This document shows positions 25,328 through 34,472 of a DNA stretch of 64,000 bases, in pieces. The position numbers were made by a program, and so were the translations under genes. The stretch comes from CAYFVU01 sp964594775 (lineage in GTDB: Bacteria; Spirochaetota; Spirochaetia; DSM-16054; Sediminispirochaetaceae), in contig CAZQNO010000001.1 of NCBI GenBank assembly GCA_964594775.1, positions 1 to 64,000 on the forward strand. The letters run 5' to 3'. The notes beneath the pieces were generated by a model that did not search any database, was not told the origin of the DNA, and saw only the letters and a program-made list of their open reading frames with translations. How positions within the stretch are numbered: the first letter of the stretch is position 1; every line of letters begins with the position of its first letter.

Positions 25328-27774
25328 TCAAGAGAGTTTCCTTTGAAGAAGAGCTTGCCCCGCTGCTTCCTCTTGTGCAAATGCCCGGCCGCTACAGCGG
25401 AGGGGAGTACGGTGCCCGGAAGGGAATGGATACGGAAACCGGCGATGTAGTTATAGGAATAGCATTTCCCGACCTCTACGAAATCGGGATGTCGAATTTA
25501 GCGGTAAAACTTCTCTACCGAGAACTGAACAACAGAGAAGGTGTTCGCTGCGAACGGGTTTTTTCTCCGGCACCGGATTTCGAGGAGCTTCTCAGAAAAC
25601 ACCAAATACCCCTGTCGACGCTGGAAAGCGGAATAGCCCTTTCGAGTCTCGATCTTTTGGGCATCTCTATCGGCTATGAACTTGCGGCGACAAATATACT
25701 CGCTCTTTTAGCGCTCGGAGGCATTTCTCTAGAGAGAACGGCACGGTCCGGCACTGAGCCCCTCGTTATCGCCGGCGGCCCGGCAATAACGAATCCCGCT
25801 CCCTTTGCCCGCTTCTTCGACGGAATCTACGTGGGAGAAGCCGAGGAGGTGATGCCGCAGCTCATTGAAAAGCTGCGGACGATGAAGGAAATGAAGGGGC
25901 GGGAATTCCGGAGAACAGATGGGCTCAAGCTTCTCAACGATCATCCGTCTGTTTGGACAAAAGATAAATCCGAGAGGGGAGAGAAGACGGTCAGGGCGGT
26001 CTGGAAAGGCTTCGGCAGAAGGCAGATCGGCTATATGCCCGTTCCGAACATCAAGGTCGTGCAGGACCACGGAGTGGTAGAGATCATGCGGGGCTGTCCT
26101 AACGGCTGTAGATTTTGCCATGCAGGCATTCTCTATCGTCCTTTTCGGCAAAAATCCGTGAAGAGGATTATCGAGGAGGTCGATTATCTCGTTCACGATC
26201 TCGGCTATCGGGAAGTAACCTTATCGAGTTTATCTTCCGGTGATTATTCCGGATTAGACACAGTGGTAAAGTATCTGCATCGAAGATACGAACAGTGGGG
26301 GGTATCGTTTGCGCTGCCGTCGCTTCGGATTGACAGTTTTACCCTTCCGCTGCTGCGGGAGATTTCTCGAGTACGGAAATCCGGGATCACCTTCGCCGTT
26401 GAAACCCCGCTCGTCCAATGGCAGCGCGGGATCAACAAGGAGGTGCCGCTCGAGAAGGTAATCGAGATACTAAGAGAGGCAAAGCAGCAGGGATGGTTCA
26501 TGGCGAAGTTCTACTTCATGATAGGGCTCCCCGTGAGGGTCTGTCGGAGTCACAAGCGGGATTACGGTGATGAAAGCGATGCGATTATTGCTTTTCTGCA
26601 AAGGGTACGGGAAGAGAGCGGATTTAAGATTAACGCCAACATTGGGACCTTTATTCCGAAAGCCCACACGCCTTTCCAATGGGCCGGACAGCTCGGCGAA
26701 TATGCGGCGCGGGAACTCATACGAAAGATGCAAAATCATTTTCAGCGCTCACCCGTTCGAATCGCCTATCACTCTCCCTTCATTTCGCTTCTCGAAGGGG
26801 TTTTCTCCCGGGGAGACGAAAGGGTGGCGGATCTCATTCTACGTGCATATGAGAAGGGGGCCAGGTTAGATGCCTGGGAGGAGCACCTCTCCGTGGATAT
26901 CTGGAGGGATGTTTTTGCCGCTGCCGGATGGGATGTGGAGAAAGAGACCTGCAGGTCGAGAGATGAAGAAGAAAAGCTTCCCTGGGAGAGTCTGGATCTG
27001 GGCATTGATAAGAGCTATCTCCTGGAGGAGTGGAGAAAAGCGGGAGCAGGGGAGACGAGCTCTCCCTGTCTCTTCCCCTGCACTCATCATTGCGGGGTGT
27101 GCAGGGAGGGAATACGGCCGATAGAAAGCGAAACAGTAGAAGTTCCGGATATTCCCACAGAGCAGAATGAGCGTATAAGGAGAGACTCGAATGCTCCTGA
27201 GGGAAGGTGGTTCCTCTTCCGTTTCCGAAAAAGGGGAAGGGCTCGCTTTCTCTCCCATATCAACGTAATGACGATCTTCGAGCGTTCCTTTCAGCGTGCG
27301 GGAATACGAATTGAACACAGCCGGGGCTACAATCCAAAACCGCGTCTTGAGTTCGCTCACCCGTTGATGCTCGGTATAGAATCGGATGCTGAAGTATGTC
27401 GAGCAAAAATACGATGTGAAGAGAGCTGCGATTCGTTTCATCTCGCGGAGAAACTGCGTGGAGTTTTTCCTGAGGGGATCGAAGTCATCGAGGCGGGAGA
27501 AATTGTGCCGGAGTTTTCTCGAGGAAAGGGTAAGTCTCTCATGGCCCTTTATGGCGGATCGATTTTTTCGGTAACGAAAATTGATTCCCACGCCAATGAG
27601 GCAGCTGTTTCAAAGGAGTTTGTCGATATCAAGAGATTGAAAGAAGAGATGGAAGCCTGCGGCGGTCCGGGAAAATACCTTTCCGAACAGAGAATACTCC
27701 GCAAATCCCTGTTCGCCGTCGATCCGAATACGGGAAAGAATACCGATTACTTTACACTATTTACTAGCAGGTAA
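25324..27774 (+). CDS. Fused radical SAM (TIGR03960) and DUF2344 protein
   Basis: 816 residues from TTG 25324, which overlaps the rodA stop as TTGA. The N-terminal B12-binding-like domain (about 30-200, YEIGMSNLAVKLLY) leads into a radical SAM core with the CxxxCxxC cluster at Cys258, Cys262 and Cys265 (GCPNGCRFC). The C-terminal 200 residues carry the DUF2344/TIGR03936 domain (FRKRGRARFLSHINVM, RGYNPKPRLEFAHPL). In many bacteria these parts occur as one or two genes beside rng or rpl genes; the reaction is not known. Some Cys near residues 570-600 (CTHHCGVCREG) could hold a second metal site. The 3' end faces mazG, 6 bp away. Confidence 0.93.
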   Translation: MIKRVSFEEELAPLLPLVQMPGRYSGGEYGARKGMDTETGDVVIGIAFPDLYEIGMSNLAVKLLYRELNNREGVRCERVFSPAPDFEELLRKHQIPLSTLESGIALSSLDLLGISIGYELAATNILALLALGGISLERTARSGTEPLVIAGGPAITNPAPFARFFDGIYVGEAEEVMPQLIEKLRTMKEMKGREFRRTDGLKLLNDHPSVWTKDKSERGEKTVRAVWKGFGRRQIGYMPVPNIKVVQDHGVVEIMRGCPNGCRFCHAGILYRPFRQKSVKRIIEEVDYLVHDLGYREVTLSSLSSGDYSGLDTVVKYLHRRYEQWGVSFALPSLRIDSFTLPLLREISRVRKSGITFAVETPLVQWQRGINKEVPLEKVIEILREAKQQGWFMAKFYFMIGLPVRVCRSHKRDYGDESDAIIAFLQRVREESGFKINANIGTFIPKAHTPFQWAGQLGEYAARELIRKMQNHFQRSPVRIAYHSPFISLLEGVFSRGDERVADLILRAYEKGARLDAWEEHLSVDIWRDVFAAAGWDVEKETCRSRDEEEKLPWESLDLGIDKSYLLEEWRKAGAGETSSPCLFPCTHHCGVCREGIRPIESETVEVPDIPTEQNERIRRDSNAPEGRWFLFRFRKRGRARFLSHINVMTIFERSFQRAGIRIEHSRGYNPKPRLEFAHPLMLGIESDAEVCRAKIRCEESCDSFHLAEKLRGVFPEGIEVIEAGEIVPEFSRGKGKSLMALYGGSIFSVTKIDSHANEAAVSKEFVDIKRLKEEMEACGGPGKYLSEQRILRKSLFAVDPNTGKNTDYFTLFTSR

Positions 27775-27780
27775 TATTTT

Positions 27781-28596
27781 TTATACGTTTTTATCCTTTG
27801 CTTCGTTCCAAAACGCATCCATCAGGGAAAAGTTGTCTTTTGAAAGCTCTTTACCGGCCGATTTCATTTTCTCTTCGATATAGCGAAAACGTTTGACGAA
27901 TTTTTGATTCGTTCTATGGAGCGCTACGGCAGGATCGATGTTGAGAAAGCGCGAAAGATTTACCAGCGAAAAGAGAACGTCGCCAATCTCTTCCTCGGTT
28001 CCGGAAACAGAACCGTTCTTCAATTCTTCTCTCAATTCATCGAGTTCTTCAATGACTTTATGCGTTACCTCTTGCGATCGATCCCAATCGAAACCAAGCC
28101 GCGAGACCTTCTTTTGTAACTTATACGCACGTTCAAGAGGAGGGTAGCTTCTTGGAATTTCCTCGGTAATGGAGTCGACTTCCTTCTTGTTTTCCACATC
28201 ACGTTTTATTTGATTCCAGAGTTCTATCACTTCGCCGGCGTCTTCTTTTTTCATATCACCGAAGACGTGCGGATGACGCCTTACGAGTTTGTCGGAAATA
28301 TCGTGGAGCACCTCCGAAACGGTAAAAGAGTTGTTTTGTTCCTGCATGTAGCTGATCATGGTGACGAGAAGAAATATATCACCCAATTCCTCCCGCATGT
28401 TATCTCTGTCTTTTCCGCCGGCCGCTTCGATAAATTCATAACTCTCCTCGATAAGACTCGGTGCGAGACTTGTCGGAGTCTGTTTTTTATCCCAGGGACA
28501 GCCTTCGGGACCACGAAGGGTCTTGATTATAGAGAAAAGCCGTAAAAACGCTTCGCCCGTTTTCGTATCGGCCGGTGATTCGCTATGCCGGTTCAT
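27781..28596 (-). CDS. mazG: Nucleoside triphosphate pyrophosphohydrolase MazG
   Basis: 271 residues. Two MazG repeats are visible. The first has GPEGCPWDKKQTPTSL and the metal-binding EESYEF...EELGD pattern; the second has KVIEELDELREEL...EEIGDVLFSL. It hydrolyses noncanonical or excess NTPs to NMP and pyrophosphate, a housekeeping and stress role. It is the last gene of the long minus-strand series and converges on the radical SAM gene with 6 bp between the stops. No strong Shine-Dalgarno sequence is seen before its ATG. Confidence 0.95.
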   Translation of the reverse strand: MNRHSESPADTKTGEAFLRLFSIIKTLRGPEGCPWDKKQTPTSLAPSLIEESYEFIEAAGGKDRDNMREELGDIFLLVTMISYMQEQNNSFTVSEVLHDISDKLVRRHPHVFGDMKKEDAGEVIELWNQIKRDVENKKEVDSITEEIPRSYPPLERAYKLQKKVSRLGFDWDRSQEVTHKVIEELDELREELKNGSVSGTEEEIGDVLFSLVNLSRFLNIDPAVALHRTNQKFVKRFRYIEEKMKSAGKELSKDNFSLMDAFWNEAKDKNV

Positions 28597-28691
28597 TTAC
28601 TGGCCCATACTGTTTTGCCGGTATAAGTAGACAGAATATATATTATCGGAAGTGCAGTGAGGAAAGCCGTCTTCGATTGCATACGAATAAC

Positions 28692-28994
28692 TCAATCTCC
28701 TTTATCATTATCTCTATAGCGGTCGCCTGCTTTGACAAAAATCCAGAGGAGAATCGCCGAACCGATTATCGGCGGAAAAATATTTATCGAACCGTTGATA
28801 TTGGTTAGTAAAACGAAGAAATCGTGGAAAAGATGCTCCGTTGCAGCACCGAGAAAGGATCCGATCAGTCCTACTATAAGCGCACCAATGAAGTGGCCTA
28901 TCACCTCCCGGCGGAAAACATAGTAGGAGAGAATGGCAGCAGAAAAGCCGATGATAAAATAGATGAGACCGATGTTGAAATAGTAGTTTACCAT
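28692..28994 (-). CDS. Small integral membrane protein (100 aa)
   Basis: 100 residues with three or four hydrophobic helices (NIGLIYFIIGFSAAILSYYVF, FIGALIVGLIGSFLGAATEH, IIGSAILLWIFVKAG). The Gly-rich second helix recalls GlsB/YeaQ/YmgE transglycosylase-associated small membrane proteins, but the match is loose. The ATG has no Shine-Dalgarno sequence and stands 7 nt behind the -10 box of its own promoter, so the transcript is probably leaderless. The function is unknown. Confidence 0.75.
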   Translation of the reverse strand: MVNYYFNIGLIYFIIGFSAAILSYYVFRREVIGHFIGALIVGLIGSFLGAATEHLFHDFFVLLTNINGSINIFPPIIGSAILLWIFVKAGDRYRDNDKGD

Positions 28995-29001
28995 ATAAGT
29001 G

Positions 29002-29031
29002 AATATACGGTGTTCGCCCGACGCGTGTAAA
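29002..29031 (-). promoter_or_regulatory. Promoter of small membrane protein, leaderless geometry
   Basis: On the minus strand the -35 box TTTACA (29031-29026), an 18-bp spacer and the -10 box TATATT (29007-29002) end exactly 7 nt before the ATG (28994). No ribosome-binding purine run lies between them. Confidence 0.6.
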
Positions 29032-29036
29032 GGGCT

Positions 29037-29783
29037 TTAGTTTAAATTGAGCAGGAAGGAACCGAGATAGGTCATGTCGGCGGAGGTACCGTTTGCATAA
29101 ATTTGCGTAAAACTCATGCTGTCGAATCCAAAGGGAACGGCAAAGACGGCAATGGCGATTCGCGGAGAGACATAATAGAGAGCAGGGTCTTGCGGATTAA
29201 AAAGTATATCGTCGTCTGTTTCCTCGTAGTCACTCAGGATGGTACTGAATGGAGGAAAATCCGGATCTGGGCTAGTCTTCTCAGTAGTTCTTTTAAAGGT
29301 GAGAGGAGAAGCAAGTATTGTGGATATTTCCAGCTCGAGATTTCCGTCTGTTTCCGTTATACGTCCGGTAAAGGAGGTATCCACATCCGCAGAATCGATG
29401 GGAACAAGAGGACGTGTGCCGGCGTGAGTTGAAGAAACATAGAAGCGGCGATATCCCTGGTCTCCGGAACTATCTACTACGGAATTGGAGCTCACCGCGA
29501 TAAAATCACTGGTACCGTTAAAGTAGGCATTCATATCCGAAATGATGATCTCGTCTTCTATCGTGCCGGTGGGAGCCACCTCGCCGTCGGGATAGATTCT
29601 ATAGTAGAACTCGTATCCTCGAAAAACGGAGGGATCGTTTCTTTCATCGTGACGAAAATCAATATCGGCGCCGCTTATGCGTTCCGGCGGAAAGAGATAG
29701 GGATAGGACTCTATACCGCAAGCGGAAAACAAGAGCAGCGTGAAAAAAAGCAGAGGAACTTCGATACCCTTAGGCGGGTGCAT
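29037..29783 (-). CDS. Lipoprotein of unknown function
   Basis: About 248 residues from the ATG at 29783, which has GGGGAG 8 nt upstream (GTG 29792 is less likely). The signal peptide ends in a lipobox LLFSAC-G, so the mature protein is lipid-anchored at Cys. The rest is beta-rich and acidic with no known domain (YEFYYRIYPDGEV, FNGTSDFIAVSSNS). Its first codons overlap the 3' end of the CHASE2 cyclase gene, indicating the same transcript. Spirochaete lipoproteins of this kind face the periplasm or the surface. Confidence 0.82.
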   Translation of the reverse strand: MHPPKGIEVPLLFFTLLLFSACGIESYPYLFPPERISGADIDFRHDERNDPSVFRGYEFYYRIYPDGEVAPTGTIEDEIIISDMNAYFNGTSDFIAVSSNSVVDSSGDQGYRRFYVSSTHAGTRPLVPIDSADVDTSFTGRITETDGNLELEISTILASPLTFKRTTEKTSPDPDFPPFSTILSDYEETDDDILFNPQDPALYYVSPRIAIAVFAVPFGFDSMSFTQIYANGTSADMTYLGSFLLNLN

Positions 29784-32214
29784 CGGCAGCACTCCCCTGC
29801 CCGTTTTCCTTGATATCTATGAGTTCATAGATGAGTACCGGCTTATTCTTTCCTTTTACCCGGATATTATCGAGTTCTCGAGCGATAACTTGGTCTTCGA
29901 CGAGACCGTAGGTATGCTCACTGATAATAATACGGGTCTTATATGCCTTGTTGGTACCTTCGAGCCGGGCTCCAAGGTTCACGTTGTCTCCAATGAGGGT
30001 GTAATCCATCCGCTGAAGCGAACCCATGTTTCCCACCGTCATCCTGCCGGAGTTCAGGCCGATGCCGATGTCTAAGCGGTGCTCCTCGGGAAAGGTGCTG
30101 TTCAGCTCCTTGAGGGCCTGGATTTGTTCGACTGCGGACTTACAGGCCCGCAGCGCATGGTCTTCCTGCTCCAACGGTGCTCCCCAAAAGCACATGATGG
30201 CATCGCCCTCGTATTTATCCAGAGTTCCCTCGTACTTGAGAATGATATCCGTCATGGCGGTAAGGTACTTGTTGAGAATTTTTACCAGCTCCTGCGGAGT
30301 CATGCTTTCGGAAATGGTGGTAAACCCTCTAATGTCGGAGAAGAATACGGTAATCTCCTTGTCGATACCGCCGAGCTCCGGAGGATTGTCGAGGATTTGG
30401 TCGACGACCTTCGGGCTCACATAGGTGCCGAACATGCCGCGTATCCTCCGCTTGTCCTTTTCCTCCGTCATAACACGGTAGACCACTATAGAGAGAAAGG
30501 TAAAAAAGGTGGCAAGAGCCGGCGCACTGAAATTGATAATATAGGCTTCCCGGTCGAAGACTACCGAGCTGGTAATGAAGAGGGCCAAAATGAGAATGAG
30601 GGAAATAACAAAGGCCCAGATGGTCGATAATCGAGAAACAAAGATAGTGGTAATGAAGACAATGCCGATGAGGAGGGCAATATCTATCCAGGAGGGCACG
30701 TACTTGAGAAAATTATCCATGAGGATGGTGTTCAGTGCATTGGCGTGAACCTCAACGCCGTACATGAGACCATAGGGAGTCGGTTTGTGATCCGCTGCCA
30801 TTCCTCGGGCAAAGCTGCCCACCATTATAATCTTGTTACCCAAAGCACGGGTCCGCGGCCAGGTGCTCGGGTCGGGTCCGGGAGGATTGGCGGAATACCC
30901 CACGTAGGAACGCACGGGAAAGGTTTGTCGTGCTCCGGGAGAGGAGAAAGAGGGCGGTCCCATATAGTTGACGATCATATTCGCCTGTTCGTCGATGGGA
31001 ATGCGTAGTTCCTCGACAATCCGCATTTCGGCCTTTTTCACCAGTTCGCCGTTGTTATTGTATTCGGCCGGCTCCTCCTCCAGCTGATAGGGGACCCATA
31101 CGCCGTTTTGCGTATCGAAGTGCTGCGGTTCGGGAATGAGGATGTGATCACCGAGGACTAGCTCGATATCTTCAACCGTTCTATTGAAGTATTCGAGGGC
31201 AAGAGAAAGCGTAATGGAGGGAACAAAATGGTCCTTGTACTTGTAGATGACATAGTAGGAGTCGTCTACGGTGCCGTCGCTGTCGGTATCGATTTGCCGC
31301 ACGGGAGCATCTGCTTCCAGGGTATTCAACAGAGAGTCAATCTGCTTTTCCGATAGAGGAAGGTCAATGTTGTGTTCGAAGCCGTCTCGATCACGCCATA
31401 CAAGCCGTTCGTAGTTCTCTGTAGCTACTTCAACGTTCGAAGTGAGTTCACGAAAGGGAAACTCGTCAATCAATTCGGAATACTTGGCGATCATGGGTTG
31501 TCTGCGGAAGATCTCATCGGTATCTTTTAAGTAGTTCGGATGACCGTATCCTTTCGCGGCGGCGGCATAGGGCCTCAGTGGCGGTTGAACACCGTGGAAC
31601 GCGAGCATGTCCCTCCACGGACCTTCCACCTTTCGCACTTCCCCATACTGTTCCATAAGTAACTTGAATCGGGAAACAAAGGCCTCCTCTTTTTCCGGAG
31701 GAGGCGGAACTTCGTCAAGGAGGGGCTCTAAAAATACCCGATTGTTAAAGGCAATGCTTTCGACGAGAATGCCGTCGTTTACCGCGTTGTCTGCCGGTTC
31801 GTTGAAGAAGATATCAAGAAGGACCGCCCTTTCTCGTTGATTTTGGTCTTGAATACGGGAAAAGGTGTCGAGCAGATTCGCGTGGGTATAGCGGGGAAAG
31901 GGCCAGCGGCCGATTCGGCTGAGAGTGCGAAAATCTATGCCGACTATGAGAATGTCTGAAGAGATATTGGGGTTTTGCTCGACAACCTTAACCCCCTCTT
32001 GGATCTCTTCGCTGCGGAAAATATCCTTGTAGCGAAAATGTACATCGAGGACTTTTACCTCTATGTTGTCGATGATCGCCGTGTACTCGGAAAGAGCGAG
32101 AAAGATGAGGACGACGATAGCGGCTATAACGAAACCGAAATATCGTGTCTCCAACAGCTTCGAGCGCTTACCCTTCTTTTTCTTTTTTTTCGCCGTGTCT
32201 TCGTTTTCCGCCAT
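29770..32214 (-). CDS. CHASE2-domain class III adenylate/guanylate cyclase
   Basis: 814 residues. After a basic N-terminus (KKKKKKGKRSK) comes one transmembrane helix (FVIAAIVVLIFLALSEYTAI) and then a large extracytoplasmic CHASE2 sensor (about 45-500, with DILIVGIDFRTLSRIGRWPFPR). Three more transmembrane helices follow (about 510-590), then a class III cyclase domain (about 625-800). The catalytic parts are visible: metal Asp in FFSDIRGFT, DKYEGDAIMCFWGAP with Lys and the second Asp, and GDNVNLGARLE with transition-state Asn/Arg. Lys/Asp-type residues suggest cAMP rather than cGMP. It lies downstream of a TPR membrane protein and a sigma-54 activator, forming a likely signalling unit. SD GGGGGAG precedes the ATG. 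Confidence 0.95.
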   Translation of the reverse strand: MAENEDTAKKKKKKGKRSKLLETRYFGFVIAAIVVLIFLALSEYTAIIDNIEVKVLDVHFRYKDIFRSEEIQEGVKVVEQNPNISSDILIVGIDFRTLSRIGRWPFPRYTHANLLDTFSRIQDQNQRERAVLLDIFFNEPADNAVNDGILVESIAFNNRVFLEPLLDEVPPPPEKEEAFVSRFKLLMEQYGEVRKVEGPWRDMLAFHGVQPPLRPYAAAAKGYGHPNYLKDTDEIFRRQPMIAKYSELIDEFPFRELTSNVEVATENYERLVWRDRDGFEHNIDLPLSEKQIDSLLNTLEADAPVRQIDTDSDGTVDDSYYVIYKYKDHFVPSITLSLALEYFNRTVEDIELVLGDHILIPEPQHFDTQNGVWVPYQLEEEPAEYNNNGELVKKAEMRIVEELRIPIDEQANMIVNYMGPPSFSSPGARQTFPVRSYVGYSANPPGPDPSTWPRTRALGNKIIMVGSFARGMAADHKPTPYGLMYGVEVHANALNTILMDNFLKYVPSWIDIALLIGIVFITTIFVSRLSTIWAFVISLILILALFITSSVVFDREAYIINFSAPALATFFTFLSIVVYRVMTEEKDKRRIRGMFGTYVSPKVVDQILDNPPELGGIDKEITVFFSDIRGFTTISESMTPQELVKILNKYLTAMTDIILKYEGTLDKYEGDAIMCFWGAPLEQEDHALRACKSAVEQIQALKELNSTFPEEHRLDIGIGLNSGRMTVGNMGSLQRMDYTLIGDNVNLGARLEGTNKAYKTRIIISEHTYGLVEDQVIARELDNIRVKGKNKPVLIYELIDIKENGQGSAADAPA

Positions 32215-32243
32215 CCCCTACTCCCCCTTCAAGCCCTTACAAA

Positions 32244-32927
32244 TTATTGTGTCTCTAGATAGATTATACGACTGCGGGCCGGTTTTGTCCAATTACTCGA
32301 AGAAAAATTATCTACGACTCTGTTGTAAGCCTCAAGTGCCCCTTCCCTGTCGTTGAGAGACTCGTTGAGTCTTCCTAAGGAAAAGACCGCATGGGCTGCA
32401 ACAGGAGAGCTCTCGGCGTAGCGCTCACCGATTTTTCGGTAGAGATCGAGGGCACCCGACGCGTCTGCGGACTCCTCTCGGCACACGGCGGCACTCATAA
32501 GCGCGACGGGGGCAAGGTAGCTCTTCGGAAAGGTTTCGGCTACTTTCATGTAAGATTTCTCCGCCGCCTCCCACTGTTCCATTGCCGAATCGAGATTACC
32601 CACCACCATTGCGGCTCTCGCCCCGGCGTAGAGCTTTGAATAATCTTCGAGAATTACCTCGGCACGTGCGCGGATCTCTTCCTCCAATGCCGGCTTGTCG
32701 GCATCATCGGCGCTCCGCCATTCTTCGAACGTATCGACCAATTCCTCGGCCATAACGGAGGATTTTTCTATTCGTGAGTTCATGACCACCGTATATACGA
32801 CAATCGAGATGAGTATGACAGCCGCGACTCCGACTACCGCGACAATGAGATAGGTATAGCGAGTGAGAAAGGCAATGAGTTTTTCCTTTAAGGTGAGATC
32901 TTCCGTTTTTTCCCTGTGGTCTGCCAA
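32244..32927 (-). CDS. Membrane-anchored TPR protein (YfgM-like)
   Basis: About 227 residues from TTG 32927, which has AAGGAG upstream with good spacing. One transmembrane helix near the N-terminus (YLIVAVVGVAAVILISIVVYTVV) is followed by a periplasmic TPR-like domain with YAGARAAMVVGNLDSAMEQWEAAEKSYM and HAVFSLGRLNESLNDREGAL-type repeats. The domain order is that of YfgM/TPR_21 proteins, which help secreted proteins at the translocon. It lies 35 bp after the sigma-54 activator and about 29 bp before the cyclase, so all three are likely cotranscribed. Confidence 0.85.
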   Translation of the reverse strand: MADHREKTEDLTLKEKLIAFLTRYTYLIVAVVGVAAVILISIVVYTVVMNSRIEKSSVMAEELVDTFEEWRSADDADKPALEEEIRARAEVILEDYSKLYAGARAAMVVGNLDSAMEQWEAAEKSYMKVAETFPKSYLAPVALMSAAVCREESADASGALDLYRKIGERYAESSPVAAHAVFSLGRLNESLNDREGALEAYNRVVDNFSSSNWTKPARSRIIYLETQ

Positions 32928-32962
32928 TGTGCTGCTCCTTGTTTTCCTATTCGTTTTTAATC

Positions 32963-34471
32963 CTAATCCCGCAAATCCATTTCCTTTATGAGTTTGGAGA
33001 GATAGGTACGTTGTATTTCCAATACCTTTGCGGTTTCGGTTTGATTCCAATCATGCTGCTGAAGTACCGTTTTTACATAGCCCCGCTTAAAGTCGTTCAG
33101 CGCCTCTTTCAGCGGCTTTTCACCGTAATCACCGATACCCATACCGCTGTCGCTTTGAATGAGAAGATCCCCGATAGTGATTTGCGTTCCTTTAGAGATG
33201 ACTGTCGCCCGTTCTATTACGTTCTCGAGTTCCCGAACGTTCCCGGGCCAGGAGTAGTTCATAAGAACTTCCATCGCTTCGGGCAGTATACCGTCTATCT
33301 TCTTTCCTGTTTCTCTCATCAGCCGGGCGAGAAAGTGTTCGGTAAGCTCGGGAATGTCTTCACGACGTTCCCTCAATGGAGGAACGAAGAAGGGGAGCAC
33401 ATTAAGGCGGTAGTAGAGATCTTCACGAAAACGTTCCTCTTCCACCTCTTCTTCGATATCCTTGTTCGTCGCGGCAACGATGCGAACATCGACAACGGTA
33501 GTATCCGATGAACCTACTTTCTGAAAGGATTTGTGCTGAATGACGCGAAGCAATTTTGCCTGTAAAGACAGGGGCAGCTCTCCGATTTCATCGAGGAAGA
33601 TGCTTCCACCGTCGGCCAGTTCGAAGCGTCCTGCCCGGTCGCGGTTCGCGTCGGTAAAGGCCCCCTTCACGTGCCCAAAGAGTTCGCTCTCGAGAAGGTC
33701 CGGCGGCAGAGCGGCGCAGTTTACCCGGATGAAGGGTCCCTTCTGCCGTTTACTGCGCAGATGGATCTGTTCGGCGAAGAGCTCCTTTCCACTGCCGCTT
33801 TCTCCGGTAATCAGCACGGGGGATTCGGTTTCGGCGAGTCTCGCGGCAACTTCAAGTTTTTCCGTTATGATTTTGCTCGAACCGACGAGGCTGTGAAAAC
33901 CTTTGTCCTCCTTGAGTTTGTCCTTGAGAACGTAGACTTCGTTTCTCACCTTGCGGTACTCTTCTGCATTTTGCATTGCGAGAGCCGCCTGATCGGCAAA
34001 GACTTCGAGCCATTGAAGGTCGTCGTTGGAAAACTGCCCGCCCCCCTTCTTATTGACTATTTCGATGACGCCGATGCACTGATCCTTTACCCGCATCGGT
34101 ACGGCAAGAATGGAGGAGGTGGGAAAGCCGACCTTCCTGCTTATGTCTGAGTAGAAGCGATCGTCCATATCGACGTCGTTTACAATGAGGCTTCGATTGT
34201 TCTGGGCCACCCAGCCGGCAATACCCTCGCCCATTTTTAAAGAGAATCTTCTCACCTCTTCACCTTTTGATCCCAAGGCAACCTCGAAATAGAGGGTCTC
34301 GTTTTCGGGGTTCACCAAGAGGATAGAAGACGCTTCCCCGTAACTGATGCGGGTAGCCGATTCGAGTATGCGGGTAAGAAGTGTCCTGCCCTTATGCACG
34401 TCGGAGGCAATGAGCGTGTTGATTTCTATAAGTGTCTGCAGCCGCGCCGAATCGATATTGGCGGTAAACAT
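32963..34471 (-). CDS. GAF-domain sigma-54-dependent transcription activator
   Basis: About 502 residues from ATG 34471, one base after the rpsA stop. A GAF sensor domain (about 15-165), a sigma-54 AAA+ domain (about 185-420) with Walker A GESGSGKE, GAFTDA loop, Walker B GSIFLDEIGEL and arginine finger region RFREDLYYRLNV, and a C-terminal Fis-type helix-turn-helix (ETAKVLEIQRTYLSKLIKEM) are visible. It activates RpoN promoters in response to a GAF ligand. The sigma-54 contact loop reads GAFTDA instead of the usual GAFTGA. An upstream start at 34543 is possible but would overlap rpsA by 71 bp. No classical -24/-12 promoter was found nearby. Confidence 0.93.
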   Translation of the reverse strand: MFTANIDSARLQTLIEINTLIASDVHKGRTLLTRILESATRISYGEASSILLVNPENETLYFEVALGSKGEEVRRFSLKMGEGIAGWVAQNNRSLIVNDVDMDDRFYSDISRKVGFPTSSILAVPMRVKDQCIGVIEIVNKKGGGQFSNDDLQWLEVFADQAALAMQNAEEYRKVRNEVYVLKDKLKEDKGFHSLVGSSKIITEKLEVAARLAETESPVLITGESGSGKELFAEQIHLRSKRQKGPFIRVNCAALPPDLLESELFGHVKGAFTDANRDRAGRFELADGGSIFLDEIGELPLSLQAKLLRVIQHKSFQKVGSSDTTVVDVRIVAATNKDIEEEVEEERFREDLYYRLNVLPFFVPPLRERREDIPELTEHFLARLMRETGKKIDGILPEAMEVLMNYSWPGNVRELENVIERATVISKGTQITIGDLLIQSDSGMGIGDYGEKPLKEALNDFKRGYVKTVLQQHDWNQTETAKVLEIQRTYLSKLIKEMDLRD

Positions 34472-34472
34472 G

